A DNA stretch of 64,000 nt from Anas platyrhynchos. Taxonomy: Eukaryota; Chordata; Aves; Anseriformes; Anatidae. The stretch spans positions 4,621,001 through 4,685,000 of the forward strand of contig NC_092607.1 of the NCBI RefSeq assembly GCF_047663525.1. The letters are read 5' to 3'. Positions within the stretch are counted from its first letter, which is position 1. Every line of letters begins with the position of its first letter. Both the position numbers and the translations under genes were made by a program. The notes beneath the pieces were generated by a model that searched no databases, was not told the origin of the DNA, and saw nothing but the letters and a program-made list of their open reading frames with translations. Positions 8,926 through 23,892 of this stretch are shown here, piece after piece.

Positions 8926-9963
8926 ATGGCGGCCCAGGCTCCGCTTTCGAGCAACTCCAACAGCACCCTGTGCCCCATCAACACCGCCTTCGCCCATCAC
9001 TTCTTGCCCAGCGTCTACCTGGTGGTGATCCCGCTGGGGCTGGTGGGGAACGTGCTGGGGCTGTGGCACCTGCGGGCTGCCCCCCACGGACCCCTCAGCC
9101 TGCTGGTGGGCAACCTGGGCCTGGCCGACCTGCTGTACGTGGGCACGCTGCCCTTCCTCGTCGGCTACTACCTGCGGGGCAGGGCCTGGCCCTTCGGCAG
9201 GGCCTGGTGCCGGCTGACGCGGAGCCTCTTCCACCTCAACCTCTACGCCAGCATCGGCTTCCTCACCTGCATCAGCCTCCACCGCTACCTGGGCATCGTG
9301 CACCCGCTGCGGGCGCGGGGTAGGTGCCAGGAGCTCTTCTCCTCCGGGTGGCTCAGCGCCGCAGTCTGGGGGTGGGTGGTGGCGCAGGTGGCCCCCGACC
9401 TGGCCTTCAGCAAGATGAACCCCAATGGGACGCAGTGCCACGACACCACGGAGCAGGACAACCTGGGCAGTTACCTGGCGTACACCGCAGCCGTCACCGC
9501 CACCGGCTTCGTCGTGCCCTTCCTCATCATCATCGGCTGCTACTGCCACGTGGTGGTGGTGCTCTGCAGGAACGACACCATGGACCCCGGCCTCAGGAGA
9601 AGGAGCATCAGACTGGTGGTTCTCGTGATGGTGCTCTTCTCTGTCTGCTTCCTCCCCTACCACGTCTTCAGGAACCTCAACTTGCTGTCCCGGCGCTGGC
9701 AACAGCAAGGGTCCTGCACGCAGGCTTCAAGGGACATCTACGTCTCCTACCAGGTGACCAGGGGCCTGGCCAGCTTCAACAGTGCCCTCAACCCCCTGCT
9801 CTACGTAATGACCAGCAAGGACTGCACCTCACGTGTGAGAACCATCTACCGAAGGGCCAAGAAGTCCCTGGAGTCTGTCTTCACAAGGGAAAGCTCTCGC
9901 CAAGCGCTTGAGACGAGGACAAGCAACATCTCCGGTGAGCAGGAGGCTTCTGATGAGCTCTGA
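8926..9963 (+). CDS. P2Y-like class A G-protein-coupled receptor
   Basis: A single-exon frame of 345 codons encoding a seven-helix plasma-membrane receptor. TM1 carries GNVLGL (41-46) and TM2 carries LADLLYV (66-72). The conserved disulphide cysteines are C95 at the top of TM3 and C171 in extracellular loop 2. HRY (119-121) replaces DRY, as in P2Y1, 2 and 4. TM6 has CFLPYHVFR with H246-x-x-R249, TM7 has YQVTRGLAS with Q276-x-x-R279, then NPLLY. The HxxR and Q/KxxR pairs are the nucleotide-phosphate contacts of the P2Y1 subgroup, and YQVTRGLAS matches P2Y1 itself while CHDTT matches P2Y2/P2Y4 loop 2. N12 and N167 are glycosylation sequons. The ligand is probably a nucleotide, but family membership is all the sequence shows. 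I know of no orthologue between CCN5 and KCNK15 in mammals; P2RY11 or another lost P2Y lineage are possible relatives. The start has a weak -3 base but G at +4. Confidence 0.9.
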   Translation: MAAQAPLSSNSNSTLCPINTAFAHHFLPSVYLVVIPLGLVGNVLGLWHLRAAPHGPLSLLVGNLGLADLLYVGTLPFLVGYYLRGRAWPFGRAWCRLTRSLFHLNLYASIGFLTCISLHRYLGIVHPLRARGRCQELFSSGWLSAAVWGWVVAQVAPDLAFSKMNPNGTQCHDTTEQDNLGSYLAYTAAVTATGFVVPFLIIIGCYCHVVVVLCRNDTMDPGLRRRSIRLVVLVMVLFSVCFLPYHVFRNLNLLSRRWQQQGSCTQASRDIYVSYQVTRGLASFNSALNPLLYVMTSKDCTSRVRTIYRRAKKSLESVFTRESSRQALETRTSNISGEQEASDEL

Positions 9964-11245
9964 GGCACCCAGCACAACTCCTTCCCCAAAAGACGTGCTG
10001 CATTGGCTTGTGCTTGGCTCCTTCTTGGTATCAGCCCCTTGTCCCCACCACCACACCTGACCCTGGTGCCAGGGACAGACAGGACCACAGGCATCAGACA
10101 CCGAAGCGGGGTCAGGTTTTAGAGCAAAGCTACCAAACCCAACCGCTTTGCCTACAACATGCCAGGAGATGGAACAAAATAGATGCTGCCTTCACCCCAT
10201 TCCTGAAATATTTCTCAGCCCTGCCTCCAATGCAGCAGTCTGAGGGGGGTTAACAGCCCTTGGCTGCATTTTGGGCTTCTCGACGAGCGAGGGACGGGGA
10301 CGAGCGATGCTTGGCCCCACAGCACCCTCAAGCTGCCAGACTTCTTTGGGGGACATGGACTGGAGGTGGGCTCCGGAGAGGGCAGTGGTAATCGGACTAC
10401 TATTGCAGGGCTGCTGAGAGAGGAAGTGCTTTGGAAAAGGAAATATTCATAAAAATAACTCAGTTTAAACGTATGACTAAACCATGCCAGCTGCTGGGCT
10501 AGATGTTCTGGGCGATTGAGCTGCTTCAGGATCTGTTATCCTCCGCTGCCCACCTTCTTCACAGACAAAAAAAAAAAAAAAGTATTTCAGCATTACTCAC
10601 TCTCTTCTGGAACACCTCATAGCAGGCGACAACAAATTGGCATTTAAAAGTTTCCGAAGTTTTTTTTTTTTTTTTTAAATCCTTATTGTTCTTTACAAGG
10701 CAAATGACAGCAGCAGCCCGAACCCGGGGCTTGGCAGGCAGCTCCCCGCAGAGCCCCGCAGGTGGGTGGCTGCAGCTCGCTCTCCCATCCAGCCCCACGA
10801 GGATGTTCAAAATTAGATGTGTCTGGTGCAAATTAGACGTGCAAATGCCATCTGAAGACAGGCTTGAAGACTTCTGGAGGTAAGGGTGGCTGGGGAGGGC
10901 AGGATGTGCACCAGTGCCTGGGGGGTGGCCGTGGGGCTCTGCTGCAGAGGCTCCTGAGCAGCTCTCCTGCTCTCCGTGTTCCCCACCACAAGCAGCTGGA
11001 ATGTTTCAGTCCTTGTGAAATGGAGACTGCCTTCAGTCCTGCAAAGTGCTTTGCAGCAGCAGCTTTTGCACCCCTGCTGAAGGAGGGGGGCTGTGAGTTA
11101 GAAGCACCTTGTGCTGGGAAAGCACCAGCCCAGGGGCACTGCGTGTCGGAGCAAAGTCTTACCGGCAGCTGCTCACAGCCCCACCTCGCTGCTCTGCAGG
11201 AAGCCGTGGCTGGCCTTCAGGCAGAGCTAACACGCCTAATGTGCA

Positions 11246-11251
11246 AATAAA
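11246..11251 (+). promoter_or_regulatory. Candidate poly(A) signal of the P2Y-like receptor gene
   Basis: AATAAA followed by a T-rich stretch (CACTTCTTGCTTTC), 1.28 kb after the receptor stop codon. It is the first canonical hexamer I noticed downstream. Assignment is by position. Confidence 0.35.
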
Positions 11252-14200
11252 CACTTCTTGCTTTCAGTCCTGAGTCGTCTGACTTCTGTTAGAGCCTTAC
11301 AGGGGCACAGGAGCCAGCCGTCCTGCGGGCAGGAGCAGTGGGGAGCTCCCCAGGCTCTGCAGAGAGAGTGCCCAGGCAGCTGGCAGAGAGACCCCCAGAG
11401 CCTACTCTGGGTCTGCTGGGATCCAGCACAGCCCCAAAACTTCCATCTCCTGCCTCATCCTCAGGAAACCAAAAGGAAAAGTTTAGTTCTGGGGTGAGCT
11501 GATCTTTTGTCTCTGCAGCAGCTGTTTGGGGCATTAGGATCAAGGCTGCCCTCTGCTGCTTGTATGTCCCCAGCATCTGTGCTCCTCCAGAGCTCTGACC
11601 TTTTGCTCCTCTGATTCTTTTACTCCTTTCCACATCATCATTAAGGACATTAAGGATGATTTAAAGATCGGCATCCCAAGGCCCAGCTCCAAGCCCCAGG
11701 AACTGTTGCAGCCCCAACACACCTCATTTTTCTGTGTCCCACAGCTCTCAAACCACCAAAAGCCATTAATGACCCACAGGCTGGGATGATGCCTCTGAGA
11801 TTTTTTTTTTTTTTGTAGTACCTTGCACTCTCCAGCCCTCAGCCAGCACTGCTCTCTACAAGCACAGCCGAGCTCCTGCCCTTTATTAGCTGCATGTAAT
11901 TAAGCACAACCGCTGGCACATGAACCTGGCTCTCTCAGCTGGGTGATGGAGAGCAAAGCAGCCGCTCTTCCTCCAGCCCTTGCTCCCTGGCAAGGATCAG
12001 CTGCTGTCCCACGGGGGACATCTCAGTGCCTGGGCACCTCTGGGCACCCTCTGGCCCCTCCGAGCCACCCGGTGTGGTGGCACTGTCCCTTAGGTGACCA
12101 ACAAGGGGACAGGGACAGCAGGGAGCTGCTGTGTCCCTCCTTCTCCTTGTCCTCCCCCTGTCCTGGGGCGCTGGCAGTATTTTGGCAGGGCTGTGCCCCA
12201 GTGCTCATGTAGCAGAAGGGATCAGTGCCCCCGGAGCAGCCACAGCAGTGCCTGGGTTGGCACCCAGAGCTGTCCCCTCTGCTGCAGGCAGCTGGCTGCC
12301 CAAAATCAGGCGAGAAGAATCTCACCCCCAGTGCCTGCCCTCCTGCCCAGCCCTGGCACAGCACAGCAGAGCAGTGAGCCACCAGAATCAGACTGACGGA
12401 GATTTTTAATCACTTTCCCCATGTCAGGCTCAACCAACAACCCAACATGGTGGGAATTCTGCTGGCATTAATGGGATCGAGATCAGGCCCAGAAATTTGG
12501 CAGCGTTTCTTCTTTCATTAAATAAACCTCTCTTACTCGAGGGTTTGTTGCAAGCACGGTTGAGATTTGTTATGTTAAAGACAATTCTGAGCCGACAGCC
12601 TGGGGAAGCCGTTCAGGCAAAATTAACAGGCACGGGCACAGAGGCACAGACGCACGAGCCCTTCATTTCCCTAGAATGCCAAACTGTCTGGCTTGGCATG
12701 CAGAACGCCGTGCAAGAACACATCCCTGCCATTGACAGCTAGATGCAGAGGACTCAGCTCCGTTTAAATCTTTATTTTTACTTTGCACAGATTTTTAGAA
12801 GGAGTCTGAAGCCTGAAAAGAGGATTTGCCCCCACTGGCGTTCACAGTGTGTGATGCATGGCTGAAATTAACGCTCTGGGGAGCTTGGTGCAGCTGGTAC
12901 AACCTGAAAAAAGGTGGCTGGGGTGGGTGGGAAGAGGGATGGGGAGACCCAAAGCCCCATCACCTGGAGATGCAGCCCCAGGCCCAGCGCTCAGCTCTTC
13001 AGCACAACGGTCTCATTGTGCTTGAGGGGTGCAGACCCGGCGGGTTATCTCATGTACCGAGGGCATCCACTGCACTTGGAAAGGGACAGCAGCTGCAACT
13101 ACTGCAGGTGTAACGGGAAATATGGTAAAATGGTAAATATGTGCGGGGCTGGGTGCTGCTGGTGGGTATTTCAGGAAAGGAGGAAATCTGAGTCTGTCTG
13201 TGCTGCAGTGCTTTGGCATCTGGGAGACCAACAGCTTGTAAGAAGAGCAAAGCGTATAAATAGAACAACATTTAGCATGCCTGTGTGAGGCCACCAGCCT
13301 GATATTACTCCTGCAGTGCCTGGGTTATAAATAGGTGCTGCGGGTGGGACCTGCGTGGGGCAGGAGCCCGGGAGGCGCTGACTTGCAGCTCGGCAGCAGC
13401 CGCAGCCGGAGCACGCATTTGTATGTGTGTTACAGAGCAGCTGCGGCTGCACCGGGCCTGGAGGGCTCCGTGAGCCCAGGCTCGGCAGGGATGAGCTGGT
13501 TTTTAGAGCATCCCTCTCAATATCCCTCCTCCGAGCCCCTTGCTGGCAGAGCCGGCAGCTCCAGCATCCCGCACCCAGCCCGCTCGCAGCCCCCAGCGCA
13601 GGGGTGTTGGTGCAGGGGGGATATGCAGGGGTCAGCGCCTTTTCCCCCTCCTGGCTGGCTCCTTTTCAGAGCTCCTCGTCCCTGGGCTTGCTGCCAGTGG
13701 CTCTGGGTAGTCCCCAGGGGAGCAAAGCCAGCAGCACAGCAGCACAGCACCGGCTGGGAGGTTTTATTTTGCTTTCCCATGCCACAGGGTGAGGACGGGA
13801 GGGTCACTGGTGGACCGAGCAGCAGGCTCAGTCTGTGAACGTCTGCTTCCCAAGCCAGAAACCCCAAATGCCCATGCCCTGGGTCTGTCACTGCTGGGAG
13901 GTGCCCTAGGGTAACCCAGGACAGCATCACCTCCCACCCCAGAGGCTCAAAGGAGACACCTGAAAGTTACCCAGCTGCTCCTCCTCCCATGGGAACCTCA
14001 GGCTGCTTCTCCTGCTCCTCACAGGCGGTGTGCCCGGCTCCCCAAAAACCGGGGGCTCATTTGATTCCCTGTGGCTGACTCACGGGGCGCTGGTGCCTGG
14101 AGCAGCCGTGGCTCTGCTGCCGCTTGCTGTGCCCAAGGGACCCAGCTCAGCCTCTGAGCAGTGCCGGGAAGCAAGGGGCAGGGCTGGGGCAGGCACAGGG

Positions 14201-15108
14201 GACCCTTCGCATTCACAGTTCAGGGCAGATGTCTCTCATCTCCCCAATTAAGCCTTCCAGAGAGGAAGCAAACTGCATCCCAACACACCAGTGCCCGGCG
14301 CGTTCCAGCTGGTGTGGGGAAGGCAGCTCCGGGCCGCTCAGTCCCCGAGCTCTGATTTCAGACAGCAGCACAGGGAAGGGACCACTTGTGAATAATCAGC
14401 GCACTTTTCCCCGGTTACAGTGGGATATTTCCAATACTTGAATATTTGCGATGCGTTCCCAGAGCCTCTGCGCCCCGGCTCGCAGCGGGGAAGGTGTTTA
14501 TATATAGCACCGTGACACTATGCATGGATCAGGCCCTGCTCTGCCTTCAGCCAAGGCTCTGACGTGGCCGTGGTCCTGCAGTGAGCCCGATGCTGTGGCT
14601 GCTTGTCCCCGGAGTCACCGTGCAGGCCACCGAGCTGGGCAGCCCTCACCGAGCCTCTGCCCCTTGTCCCAGGAGCAGCCTGGCTGCGCTGGGGCACTCA
14701 TTCAAACTCGGGGCTGCTCTGCTCCAGCAGCCTCTCGGCAAGTATTTCCACTGGTTAGCAGGCAGGAACTTTATTATTTTATCTTGGTTTTATTACTGAA
14801 GCCGAGGTGCTCAAGGTAAATAAATGAACCAAGTGAAGTGGCCGAGATTAAAACCCCGCTGCAGCAGCGCAGCACCTCCCCGGCTGGGTGCCGGCCAGGC
14901 ATTTATGGCAGGTACTTGGTGCCTGGCTGACGCTCAGCTGACAGCTTTCCAAGCACATAAAAAACTTATTAGGCTGAAAATAGAGTTTGTGGTCACAAAC
15001 TGACAAGAGCACCGTCAACGTTTGTGGCCCAGCTGCGCTCCTTGCCCAGGCTCCAGCTGCGGTGGGGAGCAAGGGGCATGGGGCCGTGTGGGCGCTGCAG
15101 CACCAACT

Positions 15109-15147
15109 TCGGGCAGGCAGGGAAATGGGGCAGGAAATGGGGCAGGG
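15109..15147 (+). repeat. Short tandem repeat, 13-15 base G/A-rich unit
   Basis: Imperfect direct copies of GGCAGGAAATGGG occur in a row. It is a local minisatellite-like duplication with no evident function. Confidence 0.5.
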
Positions 15148-18100
15148 CTCTGCCATGGCTGTGGGGTGCTGGGGCATCAGAAGGAGGCACAGCCGAGGTT
15201 TGGCAGGGCTGGGAGCAGGCAAGGAGGCTGAGGACAGCCACACGCGGGGCTGTGCCCACCTGCACGTACCCTGGGGTTTGCAACCCGCAAGCCTCATCTG
15301 TAGCAACCACACGGAGGCAATCTGCATTGGTGAGCGGTTTATATTTTCATTCTACACCCAGCACTTTATTAATTCACTGCCTGAGCTTCCAGATAGCACA
15401 GCAAAGTGCCTGCGGCCATCCAGGCTGCACAGAGTCAGGGGGGGAGGCAGCAGGGAGATCCCAGAGCCCAGGGAAAGCCAGGAGGATCCTGAGTGATGCT
15501 CAGGCACCCCGGCGTGCCAGGACTCCCACCCTCAGCTACGGCAGGGGCAAACCTCTGGAACCAAGCAGGGGGAGCCTCGAATAGCCCAGGGCATGGCCTG
15601 TAGGAGAGGCAGGCTAGTTCTGGCTAGCAGGAGGCTGTTGTGCAGGACGATCAATGCAGTCACAGGGCAGAAGTCTCTGTATCTGCAGAAGAGGGCATCG
15701 CCGGCACCTGGCGTGGAGAGGGGATTGCTGCCATGCCCAGCTCACCATGCCCGGCTAAAGGTGCCCAACTCACTGTGCCCAGCTCCCCGTCCCACACACC
15801 TGGGACTGCTGGGCAGTCCCTGGAGCTCCAGCCTGCTGCAGCTGGTGTGGGCACTCGTATCTCAGTATCTAATCCTTTTTAGAAATGAACTAATCCATTG
15901 CTTTAAAAATATCCTGCGGCGTTGCGAGGCTATAATCTCAGTATTAAATGGCATTAAAGCCAGAAGAGCTGATGCTTTTACTAAGGCAGAAGAAAACATC
16001 TATTGGTTCTTTTCCAATAACCGAAGAAGAGGAGCGTGCCACGGTGCTCTCTGAGCCACTTGGCGACCTGCAGCACTCCACGGCTCAGCATGGGGAGGTG
16101 CCCCCTGCCTCCAGCCCTCGGTGACACCTAAGGGTGGCACGCAGTGAGGGCAGGCGGTGTGTCAGGGACCCCAAGATGCGAGCGAGGGGCACAGAGCAGC
16201 TGGGGCACGGCTGGCAGCGTGCACCCATCTCTATGTACATCAGACAGCAGCGAGGAGAGAGATTGCTGAGATGTTTCAGAATGCAAAGATACTGCAAGGT
16301 GTCATCTACAGCCACCTCCAGAAAGGAACGGGGAAGCAGCTGCCTGGAGAGAGTTATGGCCCCTTGTCCCTCAGCCATAGGAAGGAGCAGAAGGCAGGGA
16401 CTCGGACCCAGCTTCAGCTTTGCCCTTATCTTTTAGCAAAGAGGAGCACGGGCATGGCAGGGCAGGGTGCTGTGTGCTGCCCAAACTCCTGCCCAGGTGT
16501 GGCGGGGGAAGCAGGAGCTCCGGGAGCCCCCCAGACAGCCTCCGCTGCCGGCCTGTGTTTAGCCTCTTTCCTCTGAGCCCGCTGAGCAGCTTTGCCTGTT
16601 TCAATCCATTAAAACTAGGAAAGCTTTTTAATAAATTCCTTTCCAGCCCCAAATTATTAGATGTGAGCCAATTAGACACATTAATTAGGCCCTGTTGAAG
16701 CACAGATGAGGTCTGGCTTTGTTTGCACTCAGGGCTGGCCGGACGAGGAGCGCCCGTCCCGCTCACAGGCTCTGAAAACAGCAGCACACCACGCAGCTGC
16801 TGCTCGATTTCCAGAGCTCTCACCTGCCCTCTGCCTCCCCGTGCAGTAAAAATGAGGCATTTAATCTCATAACGCAACTTCTCGCTGGAAATCGATGCTG
16901 AGGTACCTTATCCTGCCTGCTCTGGTCCTGCCGGTGCCACGTGAACCTTCCCAAGCACAGCAAAGGTGCCGGGAAGCCAAAGGTTGAACGGAGCGAGCTT
17001 CACAGGGGGGAAGCACGAAACAATTCCAACCTGGGTTTGGTGCTGGGGGTTCTTGTTAGGAGACTGACCCTGCCCTTGTTCCTTCTGAGCCGCTTTCATT
17101 GCACAGAGGCTGTGCACATGCTCACAGCAACCCCCCAAAGGAGAAACCAGTGATGTCCTTCCTTCAGCTGCTGCTAAAGGCATTGCACAGGCAGCTTGTG
17201 CCCATCTTCTCCTGTGGCTGGAGAGCGTCTCCCTGTGTTTTGCACGTTTGGACCTGCCCTGGCACGTTGCTGCAGCAGCTGCATGGAGCAGCTGGCTTTG
17301 GATAGCATCTTAATGCTCCAAGTACCTGGGGAACTCAGAACTGGAGCGGCAGGGCACTGGGGCCCCAGAATCACCCCTAAGAGAGTGATGTGGTCACTGC
17401 GAGATCTGTGTCCTTCTCCAGGAACCAGCAGGAGCACCGCTGTGCCCTTCCTGCAAGGTAGGATGTCACAGATGTCGTTGCTGACCAGTGGAAAGAATTA
17501 CCAGCAGCACGAAGAGCGTCTCCTCTTGCCGGTGGCCTGACACTGCCCTAGGTTTGGAGACTCAACAGCATCCCAGGACCCATTGGCAGGGCTGCAAGCA
17601 AGGCCAAGGAGAACACAAACCAGGCACATTCGTCCAGCGGAGGCCTTGCCGTGTGATTTAGGGGCTGTGAGTGCTGCGGTGGCACACAGCAATCCTCCCA
17701 CAGCTTGCGGGCACCAGCACCTGCAGTTTTTGTTTGGGAACAACTTTCACTGCTGGTGCAGGCACCGGGGTGCCGCGAGGAAGTGGGAAGGTGGCCAGGG
17801 TGGAAAGGAGCTCAGGGTTGCAGCAGGACAGGCGTCGTGTCCCTGGTGCTGGCTGTGGACAGGTCAGGGCTGGAGGGGCTGCAGGAGCAGCGAGGGGTGT
17901 CCCGCCCCGGGGGGCCATCAGCTGTCCCCACGGCACTTCTGCCTGATGTCCCCTTCCCCACCTCAAACTCCTCCACGCCAAGGCTGCCACAACCTCCCAG
18001 GTGATCCGTTCTGGTGTTTCCCTGTCTGCAGGGTTAGGAAGGTTTCACTGTGTCTGACTCAAACCTCCTTTGTGCAACTAAACCCCAAATCGTCCTGTCC

Positions 18101-18434
18101 TCTCCGGACTGGGGAGTGGGGTGGGTGCACCAGGAGGGGATGTAATCCTGCTCGCCTGCTTTGCCTATTCCAGATCAAGAGGAGGGGAGTTTGGTTCTTG
18201 AGGCAGACACCATCCAACCAGTGAAGTATCCTATTTTTAAAAAGGCAGCAGAAGGCTTACATAAAAGCTCGGGAAGCCAGAGATGACAAAGCGGGGCCTC
18301 TGCTTCGCGGGCTCCGGCTCCTCCCGCAGCCAATTCTGCTGGAGAGCTCGGGGGGGGGTACTGAGCACCCCCAGCACCACTGCGTGCCCCCAGCGCCCCC
18401 AGTACCCCCCGGCCGGGCACGGGGGCGCGCAGGG

Positions 18435-18450
18435 GGCACCTCGAGGTGCC
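18435..18450. promoter_or_regulatory. 16-base perfect palindrome in the KCNK15 promoter
   Basis: GGCACCTCGAGGTGCC reads the same on both strands. It places two CACCT/AGGTG half-sites, the core of ZEB/Snail and T-box sites, face to face with a CG centre, about 166 bases before the ATG. A binding site is inferred only. Confidence 0.4.
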
Positions 18451-18545
18451 GCTGGGGGCGCGCAAGGCGGCGGCGGGCGCGCAGGGGGCGCGCAGGGGGC
18501 GGTGCGCGGGCGCGGGCGCTGCGCGGGGGCGCGGCGGCGGGGCCC

Positions 18546-18579
18546 GGGGACGGGGAGGGGGGGACGGGGAAAGGGGGGG
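18546..18579 (+). promoter_or_regulatory. G-quadruplex-forming run before the KCNK15 start
   Basis: Five runs of four or more G (18546-18549, 18552-18555, 18557-18563, 18566-18569, 18573-18579) are separated by one to three bases. This exceeds the usual G4 rule and lies on the sense strand about 40 bases before the ATG, so it may fold in the RNA leader. Confidence 0.55.
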
Positions 18580-18594
18580 ACCCACGGCGGGGCC

Positions 18595-18612
18595 ATGCGG
18601 AGCCCGGGCTGA
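18595..18612 (+). other. Five-codon upstream ORF ending three bases before the KCNK15 ATG
   Basis: ATG at 18595 (G at -3) opens five codons and stops at TGA 18610-18612; KCNK15 starts at 18616. A ribosome finishing this frame would be right beside the main start. The arrangement is seen directly, and its regulatory effect is inferred. Confidence 0.5.
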
Positions 18613-21972
<3,360 letters not shown>

Positions 21973-22831
21973 GAGAGCACTCGGGCCCTGCTTTGGCAGA
22001 CGATTAACTGAGGCCTCAGGTCCCTCCTGGCACCCTCGTTTCTCCTCTCCCCTCCCAGCTGGCAGCCCGCAGCCCAGGAGATAAAGGATCCTTCCCCTGG
22101 CAGGGCAGTGGGCAGGGAATCGCACACCCTCGGCTTTCTTTGCTCTTCCCTCCCAGGTGGGCTCGAGTGTTTGGGTCTGGCAAGAGCCCCGTGACGTTAA
22201 ACCAGCGGGCTGTAGGTTTGCTTTCCCGCCTCACTGCTCCCAAAATTAAGTTATTACTGCCCTCCTCCTCCTCCTCTTCCGCCCCCCTGCCCAGCATCAC
22301 AGGTTGCGTTAGGCTCGCTGCGAGCCTGCGGATGAAGCCTGTGTGGGTGAGCCCTGCAGGGCCGGGGGTCTCCTGCAAGCTGCCCCCAGCCCTGGGTGCA
22401 GGCGAGGCGGTGCCACACAGCGGGATCATGGCTGGGATGGCACCAGGAGTGGGCTGCAGCCCTCCCTCTGGCACAGCACATGGGGACAGCTGGCTCTGGG
22501 TGGCTGGAGACCCTCAAGCTGAGCCCCACGCGCTCTCTTGCTTCCCCACCCGCTGCCAGGGGTCCTGCAGGCTCAGCCGGGGGGCAGCGTCCCGCTTGCA
22601 GGGATGGCTTGGGCAGGAGGGACTGCAGGCTGTGTGAAGGGCTCGGCCCCAGGAAGCACCTCCCCAGACCACCTGCAAAGGGTTTGGCCCTAATTAGATC
22701 ATTAGCAAAATTCCCTAATGGGGAAGCTGCTTCCAGCTGGTGCCTCCATGCCCGGTGCCCACCCTGCCTCACCTTCAGGAGCAGGACAGGGCTCTGGCAG
22801 CAGGAGCAGCTCCATCTCATTTTTTCCCCCC

Positions 22832-22993
22832 AATAAAGAGACATTTTCACTTTTAGTTCTACCTGAACCCACCTCTGATGTGGTTTTCTCTCCATTTTTC
22901 TGCTGGTGGGGAAGGCATGCAGGGCGCCAGCACTGGGGATGCTCCAGGGCAGGCTTTGCTCTCTCCTCCTTTTGTTCTGGGAAGTTTAATAAA
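22832..22993 (+). promoter_or_regulatory. KCNK15 poly(A) signals
   Basis: AATAAA at 22832-22837 and 22988-22993 lie 860 and 1016 bases after the KCNK15 stop. Both are canonical; the choice between them cannot be made from sequence alone. Confidence 0.5.
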
Positions 22994-23864
22994 AGGTGAA
23001 TCCAGCTGGTGGTGGTCGGGTATTTGTCACGAGCGGGACCAGGTGTGCCCGAGCCCAGTGCCTGGCTCCCTGTGCCCCACCACATTTATGTGCAGGGACA
23101 TCCCTGTGGATGTGTGCGGGGGTATTTGGGCACCCAAGGGAGCTGGGGGCTGCGTGGCTGTCCCAGGCTGGGGCTCCTCACCCACCGTGGGGTGGTGGCT
23201 TTGCTCCTGCACAGGGACACCCCAGACTCCTCCACCCCCACATTCACATTCCCAACCCTTCCTAGTGCTCGGGCTCCCCTGCGATCACCCAAAGCTGCGT
23301 GGGCTGCTGACGTTTGGGACGTTCTTGTTCCTGGCTCTGAACGGCTCGGCTCGGAGCTCTGCAGCAGGAGCCCCAAGCAGGCAACACCAGGACGGGCAGA
23401 GCGCCGCCAGCCCGAGCGGCTGGCAGGAGAGCAGGGAGTGAAACACCCGGTGACAGCCAGCCCTGCTGGAGCTGGATGCAGGAGAGAAAACACAACGCAG
23501 AGGCTGAGCCAGGCTCTCCCTCTCCCCGGGGATCAGGGCAGACCCGTGTGCTCAGCAGCTCTGTGCCCGTGAGCTGCAGAACCCACTGCAGGACGACGCG
23601 AAGGGAAAGGGGCTTGTGGTGTGACATTTGCACCGTGGAGCTCGTCTCGTGCCGTGCACGGAGCTGGTGACGAGCTGGGAGCGCAGAAGGCAGGGCTCCT
23701 GCTCGCTTTAATCGCTGCCTCCACGCAGCCTGAGCTGCCAGGCTGTGCTGGGAAGGTCACCCGTTGCTTAGTGACTGCCTGAGCCCATCCTGCTTTTGGA
23801 AGCTGGAGATGGTCTGAGGGTGGGAGATGCCATTCAAACCCCCCTGCGCCAGGCTGGAGGAATC

Positions 23865-23892
23865 TTCCTCCTCCGCCTCCTCCTCCTCCTTG
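23865..23892 (+). repeat. CTC trinucleotide repeat
   Basis: An interrupted run of CTC/CTT/CGC triplets in intergenic DNA. A similar short run lies at 22258-22276. It is a simple repeat. Confidence 0.6.

Larger units (their letters stand above)
9964..18300. other. Intergenic region between the P2Y-like receptor and KCNK15
   Basis: No coding exon was recognised in 8.3 kb. The background is GC-rich, with AT-rich islands at about 12445-12640, 14395-14510, 15880-16030 and 16600-16700 that contain ATTAAT and TAATTAG homeodomain-type sites and look like regulatory elements. Homopolymer runs lie at 10566-10580 (A) and 10660-10676 (T). AATAAA at 11246-11251 could end the receptor transcript. Two TATAAATAG motifs (13255 and 13326) and a TATATATAG (14499) could be promoters of unknown transcripts. 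Confidence 0.55.

Noticed and set aside
8503-9708. 401-codon minus-strand frame opposite the P2Y-like receptor
   Set aside because: It is a GC-rich shadow of the receptor coding frame; the translation is low-complexity with no domain.
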